Assembly: GCF_011765465.1 (NCBI RefSeq)
Contig: NZ_CP050265.1
Location: 2,892,425 to 2,956,424 of the forward strand
Source of the DNA: Erythrobacter sp.
Lineage (GTDB): Bacteria; Pseudomonadota; Alphaproteobacteria; Sphingomonadales; Sphingomonadaceae
Length of the DNA stretch: 64,000 nt
Direction: 5' to 3'
The translations under genes and the position numbers were made by a program. Below, piece by piece: positions 26,873 through 37,193 of this stretch. The notes beneath the pieces were generated by a model, which saw nothing but the letters and a program-made list of their open reading frames with translations, had not been told where the DNA came from and searched no databases. Positions within the stretch are counted from its first letter, which is position 1. The number at the start of each line of letters is the position of its first letter.

Positions 26873-28405
26873 ATGTCCAACCGCCGCACCTTCGCCATTA
26901 TCTCGCACCCCGACGCGGGGAAGACGACGCTGACCGAAAAGCTGCTCCTGCAGGGCGGCGCGATCCACCTCGCGGGCGAGGTCAAGGCGCGCGGGCAGGC
27001 GCGGCGGGCGCGGTCGGACTGGATGAAGATCGAGCAGCAGCGCGGCATCTCTGTCACGTCCTCGGTGATGACCTTCGAAAAGGAATACGAAGGCGAGACG
27101 ATCACCTTCAACCTGCTCGACACGCCGGGGCACGAGGATTTTTCCGAGGACACCTATCGCACGCTGACCGCGGTCGATTCCGCCGTCATGGTGATCGACG
27201 CGGCCAAGGGGATCGAGCCGCAGACGCGCAAGCTCTTCGAGGTCTGCCGGTTGCGTTCGGTTCCGATCATCACCTTCGTCAACAAGGTCGACCGCGAGGG
27301 CCGCGATCCGTTCGAGACTCTCGACGAGGTCGCCGATATGCTCGCGCTCGACGTGAGCCCCCAAAGCTGGCCGATCGGGATGGGCGGTCAGTTTCAGGGT
27401 ATCCTCAACTTCGCCGACGGCACGGTGGCGCGCCCGGAAGGTCCGTCTAGGGAATTCCTCGGCACACGCGACGAGAGCCCGGACATACCCGAGAACTTCG
27501 CCGAAGAGGCCGAACTGGCGCAGGTCGGCTATCCCGAATTCGACGGGCAAGCCTATCGCAACGGCGATCTCACCCCGGTCTATTTCGGCAGCGCGCTCAA
27601 GAATTTCGGAGTCACCGAACTGATCGACGCGATCGCCGCGCACGCGCCCCCACCGCGACCGCAGCCTGCGGGCGAGGGCCATGTCGCGCCGGACCGCGAC
27701 GAAGTGACCGGCTTCATCTTCAAGGTCCAGGCCAACATGGACCCCAACCACCGCGACCGCATCGCCTTCATGCGGCAGGTGTCGGGCACGTTCAGACGCG
27801 GCATGAAGCTGACGCCGTCGGGCCTCGGCAAGCCGATCTCGGTCCATTCGCCGATCCTGTTCTTCGCGCAGGACCGCGAGCTTGCCGACACGGCGGAGGC
27901 GGGCGACATCATCGGCATCCCGAACCACGGCACGCTGCGCGTGGGCGATACGCTCTCTGAGAAGAACGAGGTGCGCTTCACCGGCCTGCCCAACTTCGCG
28001 CCGGAAATCCTGCGCCGCGTCCAGCTCAAGGATCCGACCAAGACCAAGCAATTGCGCAAGGCATTGGACGACCTCTCCGAAGAGGGCGTCATCCAGGTCT
28101 TCTATCCCGAAATCGGTGCGAACCACATCATCGGCGTGGTCGGCCAGCTCCAGCTCGAGGTGTTCGTCGACCGGCTCTCGGTCGAATACAAGGTCGAGGC
28201 CGCGCTCGAACCCGCGCCTTTCGCCACCGCGCGCTGGATCAAGGGGGACGCCAAGGCGCTCGCCGATTTCGAAAGCTTCAACCGGGCCAACCTTGCGCGC
28301 GACCGCGACGGCGACCTCGTCTTCATGGCGAAAAGCCCGTGGGACGTGAATTACCAGGTCGAAAAGAACCCCGAGCTGACCTTCTCCGCGACCAAGGAAC
28401 GGTAA
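26873..28405 (+). CDS. prfC: Peptide chain release factor 3
   Basis: 510 residues. A translational GTPase that recycles RF1 and RF2. G1 SHPDAGKTTLTEKLLLQGG (about residue 13), G2 QRGISVTSSVM, G3 DTPGHEDFSEDTYRTL and G4 NKVDREGRDP are all intact, followed by domain II (TGFIFKVQANMDPNHRDR) and domain III (VIQVFYPEIGANHIIGVVG). ATG 26873 fits the family start MSNRRTFAIISHPDAGK. It is somewhat shorter than the 529-residue E. coli protein. Downstream of pheT, it extends the translation cluster. Confidence 0.96.
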   Translation: MSNRRTFAIISHPDAGKTTLTEKLLLQGGAIHLAGEVKARGQARRARSDWMKIEQQRGISVTSSVMTFEKEYEGETITFNLLDTPGHEDFSEDTYRTLTAVDSAVMVIDAAKGIEPQTRKLFEVCRLRSVPIITFVNKVDREGRDPFETLDEVADMLALDVSPQSWPIGMGGQFQGILNFADGTVARPEGPSREFLGTRDESPDIPENFAEEAELAQVGYPEFDGQAYRNGDLTPVYFGSALKNFGVTELIDAIAAHAPPPRPQPAGEGHVAPDRDEVTGFIFKVQANMDPNHRDRIAFMRQVSGTFRRGMKLTPSGLGKPISVHSPILFFAQDRELADTAEAGDIIGIPNHGTLRVGDTLSEKNEVRFTGLPNFAPEILRRVQLKDPTKTKQLRKALDDLSEEGVIQVFYPEIGANHIIGVVGQLQLEVFVDRLSVEYKVEAALEPAPFATARWIKGDAKALADFESFNRANLARDRDGDLVFMAKSPWDVNYQVEKNPELTFSATKER

Positions 28406-28456
28406 CGGAGGTTCTCGCCGGTTGCGGGCGGCGTGCAATCGCGGCATGGCGGGCGC

Positions 28457-29341
28457 ATGAACGGCATGGGACCCACTTCGCAGACCTTCATCTCGCAGCG
28501 CCTCCGCCTCAATTACGAGGACTGGGGGACCGGCGGCAGCGGCGACAAGCCGACGCTGGTGCTCGTCCATGGCGGGCGCGATCATGCGAGGAGCTGGGAC
28601 TGGACCGCGGAGGCATTGGCCGCGGATTACCGCGTCGTCGCGATGGACCATCGCGGGCACGGCGACAGCGATTGGGTGTCGGACGGCAATTATTCCGCCG
28701 GCGACATGGTCTACGACCTAGCGCAGCTGATCCACCAGCTTGGCGTCGGGCCGGTCGCCATCGTGTCCCATTCGATGGGCGGCAATGTCGCGCTGCGCTA
28801 TGCCGGGACCTTCCCCGACATGGTCACGAAACTGGTCGCGATCGAGGGGCTGGGCCCTTCGCCGGAATGGCGCGACAAGCAGCGCGCCACGCCCTATCCC
28901 GAGCGCCTCGCCGAATGGATCGAGAAGAAGCGCAAGGCGGCGGGCCGCATCCCGCGCCGCTATGACAGCATCGAGGCCGCCTTTGCCCGGATGATCGAGG
29001 AGAACAGCTACCTCACCGAGGAACAGGCCCGGCACCTGACGATCCACGGGGTCAACCGCAACGAGGACGGGACCTACAGCTGGAAATTCGACCCCCACCT
29101 CAACGTCTGGCCGATCGAGGATCTGGCCGACGAATTCCTCGAACAGACCTGGGCGGCGATCAAATGCCCGACCCTGCTGCTCTACGGGGCGGACAGCTGG
29201 GCATCGAACCCCGAAAAGGACGGGCGCATAAAGCATTTCAACACGGCGCGGGTGGTCGAGTTCGAGCAGGCGGGCCACTGGCTCCACCACGACCAGTTCG
29301 ACCGCTTCATCGCGACCATTCGCGATTTCCTGGCCGAATAG
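28457..29341 (+). CDS. Alpha/beta hydrolase
   Basis: 294 residues from ATG 28457; GTG 28433 and ATG 28466 are alternatives. LVLVHGGRDHARSWDW holds the oxyanion-hole HGG, the nucleophile elbow is SHSMGG (Ser about 106), and the acid lies near LLLYGADSWASNPEKDG. The catalytic His is in EQAGHWLHHDQFD near the end. A lid region (about 135-200) includes PEWRDKQRATPYPERLAEWI. The substrate is unknown. It may be co-transcribed with the following gene (12-base gap). Confidence 0.88.
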   Translation: MNGMGPTSQTFISQRLRLNYEDWGTGGSGDKPTLVLVHGGRDHARSWDWTAEALAADYRVVAMDHRGHGDSDWVSDGNYSAGDMVYDLAQLIHQLGVGPVAIVSHSMGGNVALRYAGTFPDMVTKLVAIEGLGPSPEWRDKQRATPYPERLAEWIEKKRKAAGRIPRRYDSIEAAFARMIEENSYLTEEQARHLTIHGVNRNEDGTYSWKFDPHLNVWPIEDLADEFLEQTWAAIKCPTLLLYGADSWASNPEKDGRIKHFNTARVVEFEQAGHWLHHDQFDRFIATIRDFLAE

Positions 29342-29352
29342 GAGAGACGATC

Positions 29353-29925
29353 ATGGCCGACTTCTTCGATGCGCTCGAGCCCAAGCACGTCGCCATGATC
29401 GAGAAGCAGCCGGTCTTCTTCGTCGCCACCGCTGCGGCGCAGGGGCGGATCAATCTCAGCCCCAAGGGCTATGACGCCTTTCGCGTGCTGTCGCCTACGC
29501 GGGTCGCCTATCTCGACCTCGGCGGGTCGGGCAACGAGACTCACGCGCACCTCGTCGCCGATCAGGCCGATGCCGGGCGGATCACGGTGATGTTCTGCAA
29601 TTTCGAGCAACCGGCGCTGATCCTGCGCATTTACGGTCGGGGCACGCCGGTCCTGCCGCAGGACGAGGGCTGGGAGGAACTGGCGCGCCATTTCACCCTG
29701 CTGCCGGGCACGCGGCAGATCTTCGACATCAAGGTGGAGAGCGTGCAGACGAGCTGCGGTTGGGGCGTGCCCTTCATGACGCTCGAGGGCGAGCGCGACA
29801 CGCTCAAGAAAGCGCACCGCCAGGCCGATCCCGACAAATGGGCGGCCAAGGCGGCAGCGCGCACGACCAGCATTGACGGTCTCCCGACGCGCGCGACCGA
29901 TCGTTTCATATCGGGCGCCCAGTAG
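29353..29925 (+). CDS. Pyridoxamine 5'-phosphate oxidase-like flavin-binding protein
   Basis: 190 residues. The split-barrel fold shows as MIEKQPVFFVATAAAQGRINLSPKG-type sequence at the N-terminus (strand, SPKG loop typical of FMN or F420 binding), then FRVLSPTRVAYLDLGGSGNET and AGRITVMFCNFEQPALILRIYGRG. A tail contains SVQTSCGWGVPFM. Members bind FMN, heme or F420; the reaction is not known. GGAGAG lies six bases before ATG 29353. Confidence 0.85.
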   Translation: MADFFDALEPKHVAMIEKQPVFFVATAAAQGRINLSPKGYDAFRVLSPTRVAYLDLGGSGNETHAHLVADQADAGRITVMFCNFEQPALILRIYGRGTPVLPQDEGWEELARHFTLLPGTRQIFDIKVESVQTSCGWGVPFMTLEGERDTLKKAHRQADPDKWAAKAAARTTSIDGLPTRATDRFISGAQ

Positions 29926-30075
29926 GGAAACATTCAAGCGCCTGGCCGAGGCAATGCGCAATTTGCGCGCGCAGCCTGCCTAAAATGTAACCACAAGGTT
30001 AAGTTTTGTGCAGGCGCGATGCTGCGCGTGCGAAGAATCTGCCCGATTCTGCGCGATTCCCCTGCCTGGCGAAAC

Positions 30076-30091
30076 TGGCACGGCTTTTGCT
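30076..30091 (+). promoter_or_regulatory. Sigma54 (RpoN) promoter of glnK-amtB
   Basis: TGGCACGGCTTTTGCT matches the RpoN consensus TGGCACG-N4-TTGCW exactly, with GG (-24, 30077-30078) and GC (-12, 30089-30090) separated by 10 bases. It lies 46 bases before the glnK start. Upstream, TAACC (29988) and GGTTA (29997) form a small inverted repeat that might help an activator such as NtrC, though a canonical NtrC site is not evident. Confidence 0.85.
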
Positions 30092-30125
30092 GACCGAACT
30101 GTGACCGGAAACATCCGGGGAATAA

Positions 30126-30476
<351 letters not shown>

Positions 30477-30490
30477 GAAGGGGGCAGACG

Positions 30491-31810
30491 ATGACGCGCA
30501 CTATCAGGATTTTCGCCGCCGCAACGCTCGCCTTCGCCGCGAGCCAGCCGGCTTTCGCCGCCGCTCCGGCGGTTCCGAACCCGGGCAACAACGCCTGGAT
30601 GATGACCGCTACCCTGCTGGTTCTGCTGATGATCCTGCCGGGCCTCGCGCTGTTCTATGGCGGGCTGACGCGGCAGAAGAATATGCTCTCGACCATGACC
30701 CAGATCGGCGCGACCGCGTCGCTCGCCATGATCATCTGGGTCATCTGGGGCTACAGCCTCGCTTTCGGCGACACGAGTTACGAAGGCACGCTCGGCCTGT
30801 TCATCAGCGGGGGAAGCTATTTCCTCGCCGGGACCGACATGACGAGCACGGCTGCGACCTTCACCGAGGAGGTCATCAGCAAGTATGTCTTCATCAGCTT
30901 CCAGATGACCTTCGCCGCGATTACCGCCGCGCTCATCCTCGGCGCGACTGCGGAGCGGATGAAGTTTTCCGCCGTAATGGCCTTCGTGCCGATCTGGCTG
31001 ACGATCGTCTATTTCCCGATCGCGCACATGGTCTGGGCGGGCGGCGGCCTGCTGTTTGAAGACGGCGCGCTCGATTTCGCGGGCGGCACGGTCGTGCACA
31101 TCAACGCGGGCGTCTCGGGCCTCGTCCTCGCCTATCTCCTCGGCAAGCGCCGCGGCTGGCCGGCAGAGCCGATGCCCCCGCACAGCCTGACGCTGACCAT
31201 GGTCGGCACGGGCCTGCTGTGGGTGGGCTGGTTCGGCTTCAACGCGGGCTCGGCTTTGGAGGCGGACGGATCGGCGGGCCTTGCCATGATCAACACCTTC
31301 GTCGCGACCGCGGCAGGGGCGCTCGCCTGGATGGTGATCGAGCGGGCTGCGGGCCACAAGGGGTCGGCGCTGGGCTTCTGCTCGGGCGTCATCGCCGGCC
31401 TCGTCGCTGTGACCCCGGCGGCGGGCAATTCCGGCCCGTTCGGCGCGATCCTGCTCGGCATCGTGTCCTCTGGCGTGTGCTACGTCTTCGTCGCCAGCGT
31501 GAAGGCCAAGCTCGGCTATGACGACGCGCTCGATGCCTTCGGCATTCACGGGGTGGGCGGGATCGTCGGCGCGATCGGCACGGCGGTGGTCTACCAGCCC
31601 TTCCTCGGCGGCCCCGGCGACGGCTCCACTCCGCTCGGCGAACAGCTCTGGATCCAGATATTCAGCGTCCTCGTCACCATTGCCTGGGCCGGCCTCGGGA
31701 CGATCATCGCTGGCTTCATCGTCAAGGCGACCATCGGCCTGAGGGTCTCCGAAGAGAACGAGGTCGACGGCCTCGACATCACCGAACACGGCGAGCGCGC
31801 CTACAACTAG
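30491..31810 (+). CDS. amtB: Ammonium transporter
   Basis: 439 residues from ATG 30491 (AAGGGGG upstream). A signal-like N-terminus (ATLAFAASQPAFAAA) is followed by about 11 membrane segments. Conserved elements include NAWMMTATLLVLLMILPGLALFYGGL, FQMTFAAITAALI, DFAGGTVVHINAGVSGLV with the pore His, GTGLLWVGWFGFNAGS and FGIHGVGGIVGAI with the second pore His. The C-terminal tail VSEENEVDGLDITEHGERAYN is the GlnK-binding end, fitting the glnK neighbour. Confidence 0.97.
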   Translation: MTRTIRIFAAATLAFAASQPAFAAAPAVPNPGNNAWMMTATLLVLLMILPGLALFYGGLTRQKNMLSTMTQIGATASLAMIIWVIWGYSLAFGDTSYEGTLGLFISGGSYFLAGTDMTSTAATFTEEVISKYVFISFQMTFAAITAALILGATAERMKFSAVMAFVPIWLTIVYFPIAHMVWAGGGLLFEDGALDFAGGTVVHINAGVSGLVLAYLLGKRRGWPAEPMPPHSLTLTMVGTGLLWVGWFGFNAGSALEADGSAGLAMINTFVATAAGALAWMVIERAAGHKGSALGFCSGVIAGLVAVTPAAGNSGPFGAILLGIVSSGVCYVFVASVKAKLGYDDALDAFGIHGVGGIVGAIGTAVVYQPFLGGPGDGSTPLGEQLWIQIFSVLVTIAWAGLGTIIAGFIVKATIGLRVSEENEVDGLDITEHGERAYN

Positions 31811-31906
31811 GAGCGCAGCCCGCACAAGCTTGGCGGGGGAGGTTCTCTCTCTCCTCTCTCCCTCCCCCGCCTCCCCTCGTTCCTCCTGCGAACGAACGAC
31901 TGAAAA

Positions 31907-31942
31907 GGGCCGGAAGCGGACAACCGCTCCCGGCCCTCTTTT
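31907..31942. terminator. Bidirectional terminator between amtB and GMC oxidoreductase
   Basis: A 13-bp stem with one mismatch (31907-31919 with 31924-31936, loop ACAA) is followed on the plus strand by TCTTTTC and on the minus strand by TTTTC. It can serve both converging operons. Confidence 0.8.
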
Positions 31943-31959
31943 CATCCGCGATGCGGCGA

Positions 31960-33549
31960 TCAGGCGGCTTCGGCGGCCTTTACGAAATCGGCGCAGCGTT
32001 CACCGATCATGATCGAGGGCGCATTGGTGTTGCCGCTCACGATCTTCGGCATCACGCTGGCATCGGCGATCCACAGTCCGTCGAGCCCCTTGAGCTTTAG
32101 GGTAGGGTCCACCACCGCCTCGTCGTCCGAGCCCATCCGGCAGGTGCCGACCGGGTGATAGACCGTGTCCGCCCGGTCGCGGATCAGCGCGTCGAGCGCC
32201 GCGTCGTCGTCGAGATCGATCGGGTGTCGATCGCGCGGCCCGAAGTCGGTGAGCGGCGGAGCTTCGGCGATACGGTGCGACAGGCGCACGCCTGCGCGCA
32301 GGACCGCCATGTCGCGCTCGTCGTCGAGGAAGTTGGGATCGATCACCGGCGCCGCCGCGCTGTCGCGCGAGCCGAGGCGCACCGTCCCACGGCTTTCCGG
32401 GCGCAGCACGCAGGCATGGAGCGAAAAGCCGTGTTCCTTGACCTTCTCGCGCCCGTGATCCTCGAGTACGGCGGGGACGAAGTGCCATTGCACGTCCGGC
32501 GCGGGACTGTCCGGCATGACGGTCCAGAACCCGCCCGCCTCGGCATAGCAGGTGGTCATCGCGCCCGTCCGCTTGCGGCGGTGTTCGACCATCGCGCCGA
32601 GCATCTTGAGCGTGCCCTTGAGGCTCCCGCCGAGCGGCACGTCGCTCTCCGTCTCCCAGCCGGAGACGTAGTCGATATGGTCCTGCAGGTTCGAGCCGAC
32701 CGCCGGGCGGTCGAGCACGACCTCGATCCCGTGCTCCTTGAGGTGCTGGGCGGGACCGATCCCCGACAGCATCAGGATCTGCGGCGAATTGAAGGCGCCG
32801 GCTGAAAGGATCACGCCGCGCCGAGCGTAGAGCATTTCGGAGCGGCCGCCGCGCCTGACGCGCACGCCTGTTACCCGGCCGCCCTCGATCTCGAGCCGAT
32901 CGACCAGCGTGTTCGTCCGGATCGCGAAATTGCCCTGATGGCGGATCGGCTCGACATAGCCGCGCGCCGCCGACCAGCGCTCCCCGTCGCGCTGCGTCGT
33001 CTGGTAGAGGCCGAAGCCTTCCTGCCGCTCGCCGTTGAAATCGTCGTTACGGCGCAATTGCAGCGCGGCGGCGCTTTCGACGAAGGCTTCGGAGGTGGGG
33101 TTGGGCGAGCGCTGGTCGGAAACGAACAGCGGCCCGCCCGCGCCGTGCCACGGATCCTCGCCGCGCTCGTTCGATTCCGAGCGCCGGAAATAAGGCAGCA
33201 CGTCGTCATAGGCCCAGCCCGTGCAGCCCATCTCGGCCCAGTTGTCGTAATCCCACTTGTTGCCGCGGATATAGACCATGGCATTGATCGCGGAGGACCC
33301 GCCGAGCCCCTTGCCGCGCGGCTGGTAGCCGATGCGCCCGTTAAGGCCCTTCTGGGGAACCGTTTCGTAGCGATAATTCGACGCCTGCGGGATGAAGGGC
33401 ATGAAGCCCGGCGTCTTGACGAAGATGTTGTCGTTGCGCCCGCCTGCCTCGAGCAGGCACACGCGGCGCGTTCCGTCGACGGCAAGGCGGCCGGCAACCG
33501 CGCTGCCGCCGCTGCCGCCGCCGATCACGATGTAGTCGAAAGTCTCCAT
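31960..33549 (-). CDS. GMC-family FAD-dependent oxidoreductase (choline/alcohol dehydrogenase type)
   Basis: 529 residues from ATG 33549 (GAGGAGAG upstream). The N-terminal dinucleotide motif is [17 protein letters not shown] (residues 5-21). GMC signature 1 is [16 protein letters not shown] (about 80-96) and signature 2 is [19 protein letters not shown] (about 250-268). The catalytic His is in [15 protein letters not shown] near residue 470, and the C-terminal [20 protein letters not shown] completes the fold. It oxidises an alcohol; the exact substrate is unknown. It is last in a three-gene operon with a fatty-acid hydroxylase-like membrane protein, hinting at a hydrophobic alcohol, which is inference. 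Confidence 0.93.
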   Translation of the reverse strand: METFDYIVIGGGSGGSAVAGRLAVDGTRRVCLLEAGGRNDNIFVKTPGFMPFIPQASNYRYETVPQKGLNGRIGYQPRGKGLGGSSAINAMVYIRGNKWDYDNWAEMGCTGWAYDDVLPYFRRSESNERGEDPWHGAGGPLFVSDQRSPNPTSEAFVESAAALQLRRNDDFNGERQEGFGLYQTTQRDGERWSAARGYVEPIRHQGNFAIRTNTLVDRLEIEGGRVTGVRVRRGGRSEMLYARRGVILSAGAFNSPQILMLSGIGPAQHLKEHGIEVVLDRPAVGSNLQDHIDYVSGWETESDVPLGGSLKGTLKMLGAMVEHRRKRTGAMTTCYAEAGGFWTVMPDSPAPDVQWHFVPAVLEDHGREKVKEHGFSLHACVLRPESRGTVRLGSRDSAAAPVIDPNFLDDERDMAVLRAGVRLSHRIAEAPPLTDFGPRDRHPIDLDDDAALDALIRDRADTVYHPVGTCRMGSDDEAVVDPTLKLKGLDGLWIADASVMPKIVSGNTNAPSIMIGERCADFVKAAEAA

Positions 33550-33571
33550 GTTCTCTCCTCTGCGGAGAAAA

Positions 33572-34531
33572 CTAGGCGGCTTCGCGCGGCTCCGCAATCG
33601 GGTTTCGGTTCGCCACTGGTTCTGCGCCGCCCGCACCCGCGCCGGTCCGCTCGCGCCAGCGCTCGCGGATCATGTCCGAGGTTTCGCGGCTGCCGTCATG
33701 GCTCCAGCCGGGCTCGCGCAGGAGATAGGACAGCTTGTGTCGCCACGGTGCGCGAATGATGTCGCCGATCATCCCGATCCATTCGTGGAACACCGCCCAC
33801 AGCAGGTTGAAGCTGCCCAATTGCTTGATGATGCCATAGCGGATCGGCTCGTCGTCGCGTTCCGGCTCGAAGGTTCCGAACATCCGGTCCCAGACGATGA
33901 AGACGCCGGCGTAATTGCGGTCAAGATAGCGCGGGTTGGTCGCATGGTGGACGCGGTGGTGCGAGGGCGTGTTCATCACCGCCTCGAACCAGCGCGGCAT
34001 ACGCCCGATCGCCTCGGTGTGGATCCAGAACTGGTAGATGAGGTTGAAGCCCGCGCAGATCGCGATCATCGCCGGGTGAAAGCCGAGCAGGACCAGCGGT
34101 AGGGCGAACAGGAAGCCGAAGGTGAAAGCTCCGGTCCAGCTTTGCCTCAGGGCGGTCGAGAGATTGTAATGCTGGCTCGAATGGTGGTTCACATGGCTCG
34201 CCCACATCCAGCGGATGCGATGGCCTGCGCGGTGAACCCAGTAATACTTGAGATCATCGAGCACGAAGCACAGCGGCCACGCCCACCACACGGCCCACCA
34301 CTGCTCGCCGAAATCGAACACGCGGTATTGGTATGCCTCGATGAAGACATAGAGCGCGAAGCCGCCGAACAGCGCGCCCGCAACGGTCGAGCCAAGGCCG
34401 AAGGCGAGGCTCACCAACGTGTCCTTCGGCTCGTAGGCATCGGGCCGCTTCAGCCGGGCCCAGATCATCTCGGCGAGGACGAGCACGACGAACAGCGGCA
34501 CGGCGTATTGGGTGGGCGAAAAATCGGGCAT
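33572..34531 (-). CDS. Sterol desaturase / fatty acid hydroxylase family membrane protein
   Basis: 319 residues with four or more membrane segments. The diiron His boxes are visible: [24 protein letters not shown] (as HRAGH and HVNHH), HTEAIGR, and [17 protein letters not shown]. The family uses O2 to hydroxylate or desaturate lipids, sterols or carotenoids at the membrane. ATG 34531 overlaps the preceding stop by one base, and GTG 34534 is an alternative. It is middle in the operon between a small membrane protein and the GMC oxidoreductase. Confidence 0.92.
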   Translation of the reverse strand: MPDFSPTQYAVPLFVVLVLAEMIWARLKRPDAYEPKDTLVSLAFGLGSTVAGALFGGFALYVFIEAYQYRVFDFGEQWWAVWWAWPLCFVLDDLKYYWVHRAGHRIRWMWASHVNHHSSQHYNLSTALRQSWTGAFTFGFLFALPLVLLGFHPAMIAICAGFNLIYQFWIHTEAIGRMPRWFEAVMNTPSHHRVHHATNPRYLDRNYAGVFIVWDRMFGTFEPERDDEPIRYGIIKQLGSFNLLWAVFHEWIGMIGDIIRAPWRHKLSYLLREPGWSHDGSRETSDMIRERWRERTGAGAGGAEPVANRNPIAEPREAA

Positions 34532-34938
34532 CACCTATCGTCTATAGCATCGATCCGCGCCTGCCAGGAAGCGGGTTCGTCGAGCGCCAGCCGGACCCTG
34601 CCGAAGCGCCGCTCGCCGCAATCGACCTCGAGCGCGTCGCCGTCCAGCCGGGTGCGCGCTCGGTCGGTCAGGATGCGCCCGGCGAAGCGGTTGCCATGGC
34701 GCTTGATCAGCATGACCCGGCCTTCCGCATCGCACGCGAGCGCCCCAGCCCCGTCGCGCGCGAGTGCCGTCTCCACCGCCTCGAACCCGTCGACCACTTC
34801 TCCCGCTGTGCGCTGCACGTCCGCTGCAGTCTCCAGCCGTGGCGTCCCGCCGAGCTTCATCAGCGCGGCGAGCCCTGCAAGGAAGAGAATGGCGAGGAGC
34901 GAGCCCAAAGTTTGAAGGAAGAGCGGTGGGATATCCAT
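34531..34938 (-). CDS. Membrane-anchored protein of unknown function
   Basis: 135 residues from ATG 34938. One N-terminal membrane helix (LFLQTLGSLLAILFLAGLAAL, about residues 5-25) is followed by a soluble part. That part has ADVQRTAGEVVDGFEAVETAL and a beta-rich block (ALACDAEGRVMLIKRHGNRFAG, split here for length; LEVDCGERRFGRVRLALDE). It is first in the operon with the fatty-acid hydroxylase and GMC oxidoreductase. The same layout of small protein plus hydroxylase occurs in other sphingomonads to my recollection. No function known. Confidence 0.75.
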   Translation of the reverse strand: MDIPPLFLQTLGSLLAILFLAGLAALMKLGGTPRLETAADVQRTAGEVVDGFEAVETALARDGAGALACDAEGRVMLIKRHGNRFAGRILTDRARTRLDGDALEVDCGERRFGRVRLALDEPASWQARIDAIDDR

Positions 34939-35009
34939 TGTCGAAATTTCCGCTCGCCGCTTGGCACGGAGCGCGGCCTGCGGCAAGCAGCAGGGCGAGG
35001 AGACACGTC

Positions 35010-36458
35010 ATGAAATTGCCCGTCGCAACCTTCGCCACCACCGCCCTTGCCGCGCTGGTCCTGTCGCACACGCCGCTCGCCGCCGACAGCGCGCCGCGCG
35101 GCCCCGACCCTGTCGATCTGGTCGCCGCCGAGCAGGATCGCACCGTGCGGGTCGCGAGGGCTTTGTGGGAATTCGCCGAGGTCGGCTATCTCGAAACCCG
35201 CTCGACCGAGCTGCTCCAGAGCGAACTCGCCGCCGAGGGTTTCCGCGTCGAGGCGGGCATCGCCGACATCCCGACTGCCTTCGTGGCCGAATGGGGCGAG
35301 GGCGGGCCTGTCATCGCGATCCTCGCCGAAATGGATGCGCTGCCCGGAATCAACCAGTCGGACAGCCCCACACGCGATCCCATCGAGGGCAAGCACGCAG
35401 GCCATGCCTGCGGGCACAACCTGTTCGGGGCGGGCTCGCTGACGGCGGCGATCGCGGTCAAGAACTGGCTTGAGGAAACCGGCACGCCGGGGCGCATCCG
35501 GCTTTACGGCACGCCGGCCGAGGAAGGCGGCTCCGGCAAGGTCTATATGACCCGCGCCGGGCTGTTCGACGATGTCGACATCGCGATCCACTGGCACGGC
35601 GACGACGAGAACAGCGCAGCGGCGCGCACCAGCCTCGCCAACCGTTCCGGCAAGTTCCGCTTCACCGGCCTTTCCGCCCATGCAGCGGGCGCGCCCGAAC
35701 GCGGGCGCTCGGCGCTCGACGGGGTCGAGGCGATGAACATGATGGCCAACATGATGCACGAACACATCCCGCAGGACGCGCGGATGCACTATGTCATCAC
35801 CAGCGGCGGCAACGCGCCAAATGTCGTGCCCGATTACGCCGAGGTCTTCTATTACGTCCGCGCACCCCAGCCGGATGGGGTGGAGGCGATCTGGCAGCGG
35901 CTCGAGAACGCCGCGCGCGGTGGCGCGATGGGCACGGGCACGAGCGTCGAGTGGGAAGTGATCCACGGCAACAACCCGCTGCTCGTCAACGAGACGCTGG
36001 CGCGGGTCATGGATGCGAAGCTGCGCGAGGTCGGCGGGGTCGAATACACCGCCGAGGAGCGCGCCTGGGCCGAAAAAATCAGCGAATCGCTTGGCGAAGC
36101 GGCGCTGCCGCTTGAAAGCGCCGCCGAGGTCCAGCCCTACGGCAAGAGCCTTGGCTACGGCTCGACCGATGTCGGGGATGTTTCCTGGGCCACTCCGACT
36201 GTGGGGGTGCGCACCGCGACCTGGGTTCCGGGTACGAGCGCGCACAGCTGGCAGGCGGTCGCGGCGAGCGGGAATTCGATCGGCTTCAAGGGCGCGCAGG
36301 TTGCGGCCAAGGCAATGACGCTGATGGCGGTCGAACTGTTCACCGACAAGGAACTGCGCGATGCGGCACGAGCGGAGTTCGAGGCCGCGCGCGGGCCGGA
36401 TTATCGCTACCGCTCGCTGCTCGGCGACCGCGAGCCGCCGCTCGACTATCGCAAGTAA
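35010..36458 (+). CDS. M20-family amidohydrolase (AbgB-like), exported
   Basis: 482 residues from ATG 35010 (CGAGGAG upstream). A signal peptide (LPVATFATTALAALVLSH, cleavage after LAAD) is followed by the M20 metallopeptidase fold. Metal ligands lie in LAEMDALPG, HACGHNLFGAG, GTPAEEGGSGK and DIAIHWHGDDEN; a dimerisation domain lies between about 220 and 340. Closest in plan to AbgB (aminobenzoyl-glutamate hydrolase) and indole-acetyl amino acid hydrolases. The substrate is an N-acyl amino acid or dipeptide by family; which one is unknown. It is divergent from the hydroxylase operon. Confidence 0.9.
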   Translation: MKLPVATFATTALAALVLSHTPLAADSAPRGPDPVDLVAAEQDRTVRVARALWEFAEVGYLETRSTELLQSELAAEGFRVEAGIADIPTAFVAEWGEGGPVIAILAEMDALPGINQSDSPTRDPIEGKHAGHACGHNLFGAGSLTAAIAVKNWLEETGTPGRIRLYGTPAEEGGSGKVYMTRAGLFDDVDIAIHWHGDDENSAAARTSLANRSGKFRFTGLSAHAAGAPERGRSALDGVEAMNMMANMMHEHIPQDARMHYVITSGGNAPNVVPDYAEVFYYVRAPQPDGVEAIWQRLENAARGGAMGTGTSVEWEVIHGNNPLLVNETLARVMDAKLREVGGVEYTAEERAWAEKISESLGEAALPLESAAEVQPYGKSLGYGSTDVGDVSWATPTVGVRTATWVPGTSAHSWQAVAASGNSIGFKGAQVAAKAMTLMAVELFTDKELRDAARAEFEAARGPDYRYRSLLGDREPPLDYRK

Positions 36459-36465
36459 GGCGGGC

Positions 36466-36900
36466 TCAGCGCGCGGCGAGCATATCGATCATCGGGCGGA
36501 TCGGGCTGACGTCGTAACCTGCCTGCATGGCGGCAGCGGCGATCTCGTCCGGACTCGCCGCCCCGCTTTTCGCCTGGGCCAGCGCCCAGAGGAAGGTCGA
36601 GCGCGTGCCCGAGCGGCAATAGCCGAGCACCTTGCCCTCGGCCCCGTCCAGCGCTTCGACCATCTCGGCCACCTGGACCTCCGAAAAGCCGGCATGGCCG
36701 ATCGGGATGGCGCGATAGTCGAGCCCGGCCGCGGCGGCTGCCGCCGCGATCTCTTCACCTTGAGGCGCGCCCGGATCTTCTCCGTCGGGGCGATTGTTGA
36801 CGATCAGCGTAACGCCCGCCTCCCCTGCCGCTTCGATATCCTCCGGTCCGATCTGCGGGCTTGCGAACATTGTTTCGGAAAGCTTGCGGAAATCGCTCAT
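36466..36900 (-). CDS. DUF442/TIGR01244-family protein, Cys-based phosphatase fold
   Basis: 144 residues from ATG 36900. The C-x5-R signature appears as GYCRSGTRSTFLWAL (Cys about 94), the active loop of dual-specificity phosphatases. It follows VTLIVNNRPDGEDPGAPQGEEI and the helix VAEMVEALDGAEGK. This is the domain found fused to beta-lactamase-like persulfide dioxygenases (Blh family) and annotated as TIGR01244 sulfur transferase or phosphatase. The role is probably in sulfide or persulfide metabolism by association; no such partner is adjacent. About 290 bases follow up to the cold-shock gene with no further gene seen. Confidence 0.88.
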   Translation of the reverse strand: MSDFRKLSETMFASPQIGPEDIEAAGEAGVTLIVNNRPDGEDPGAPQGEEIAAAAAAAGLDYRAIPIGHAGFSEVQVAEMVEALDGAEGKVLGYCRSGTRSTFLWALAQAKSGAASPDEIAAAAMQAGYDVSPIRPMIDMLAAR

Positions 36901-37193
36901 CAATCGGCTCCTGCTGCCTTTAGCCTTGAACGGCGAGGTCATGCCGAAACGGGTTCGCCGGTGCAAGGCGGGCGGCGCCGGGAGAAATGATATTCAAAAA
37001 TGTCATAAATTTGCGCGAGGATGCGGGCTTCGGGTTAATTCGTTCGCAAAGATGCCCTTTGTGCGCTATGACTCGCTGACAGCAGGTGCTGAAACCCGTC
37101 GATACGGGGCGAACACCAGCGCAGGACGCGGCTCACTGTCCCCGCGACCAGCGCTTTGGAGGGCGGGCAGTGTGACAGGATACGTACTGGACT

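Noticed and set aside
26177..28660. An 827-residue minus-strand frame over pheT and prfC
   Set aside because: It is the antisense shadow of two well-supported genes in high-GC DNA; composition is Arg/Gly/Ala-rich with no domain pattern.
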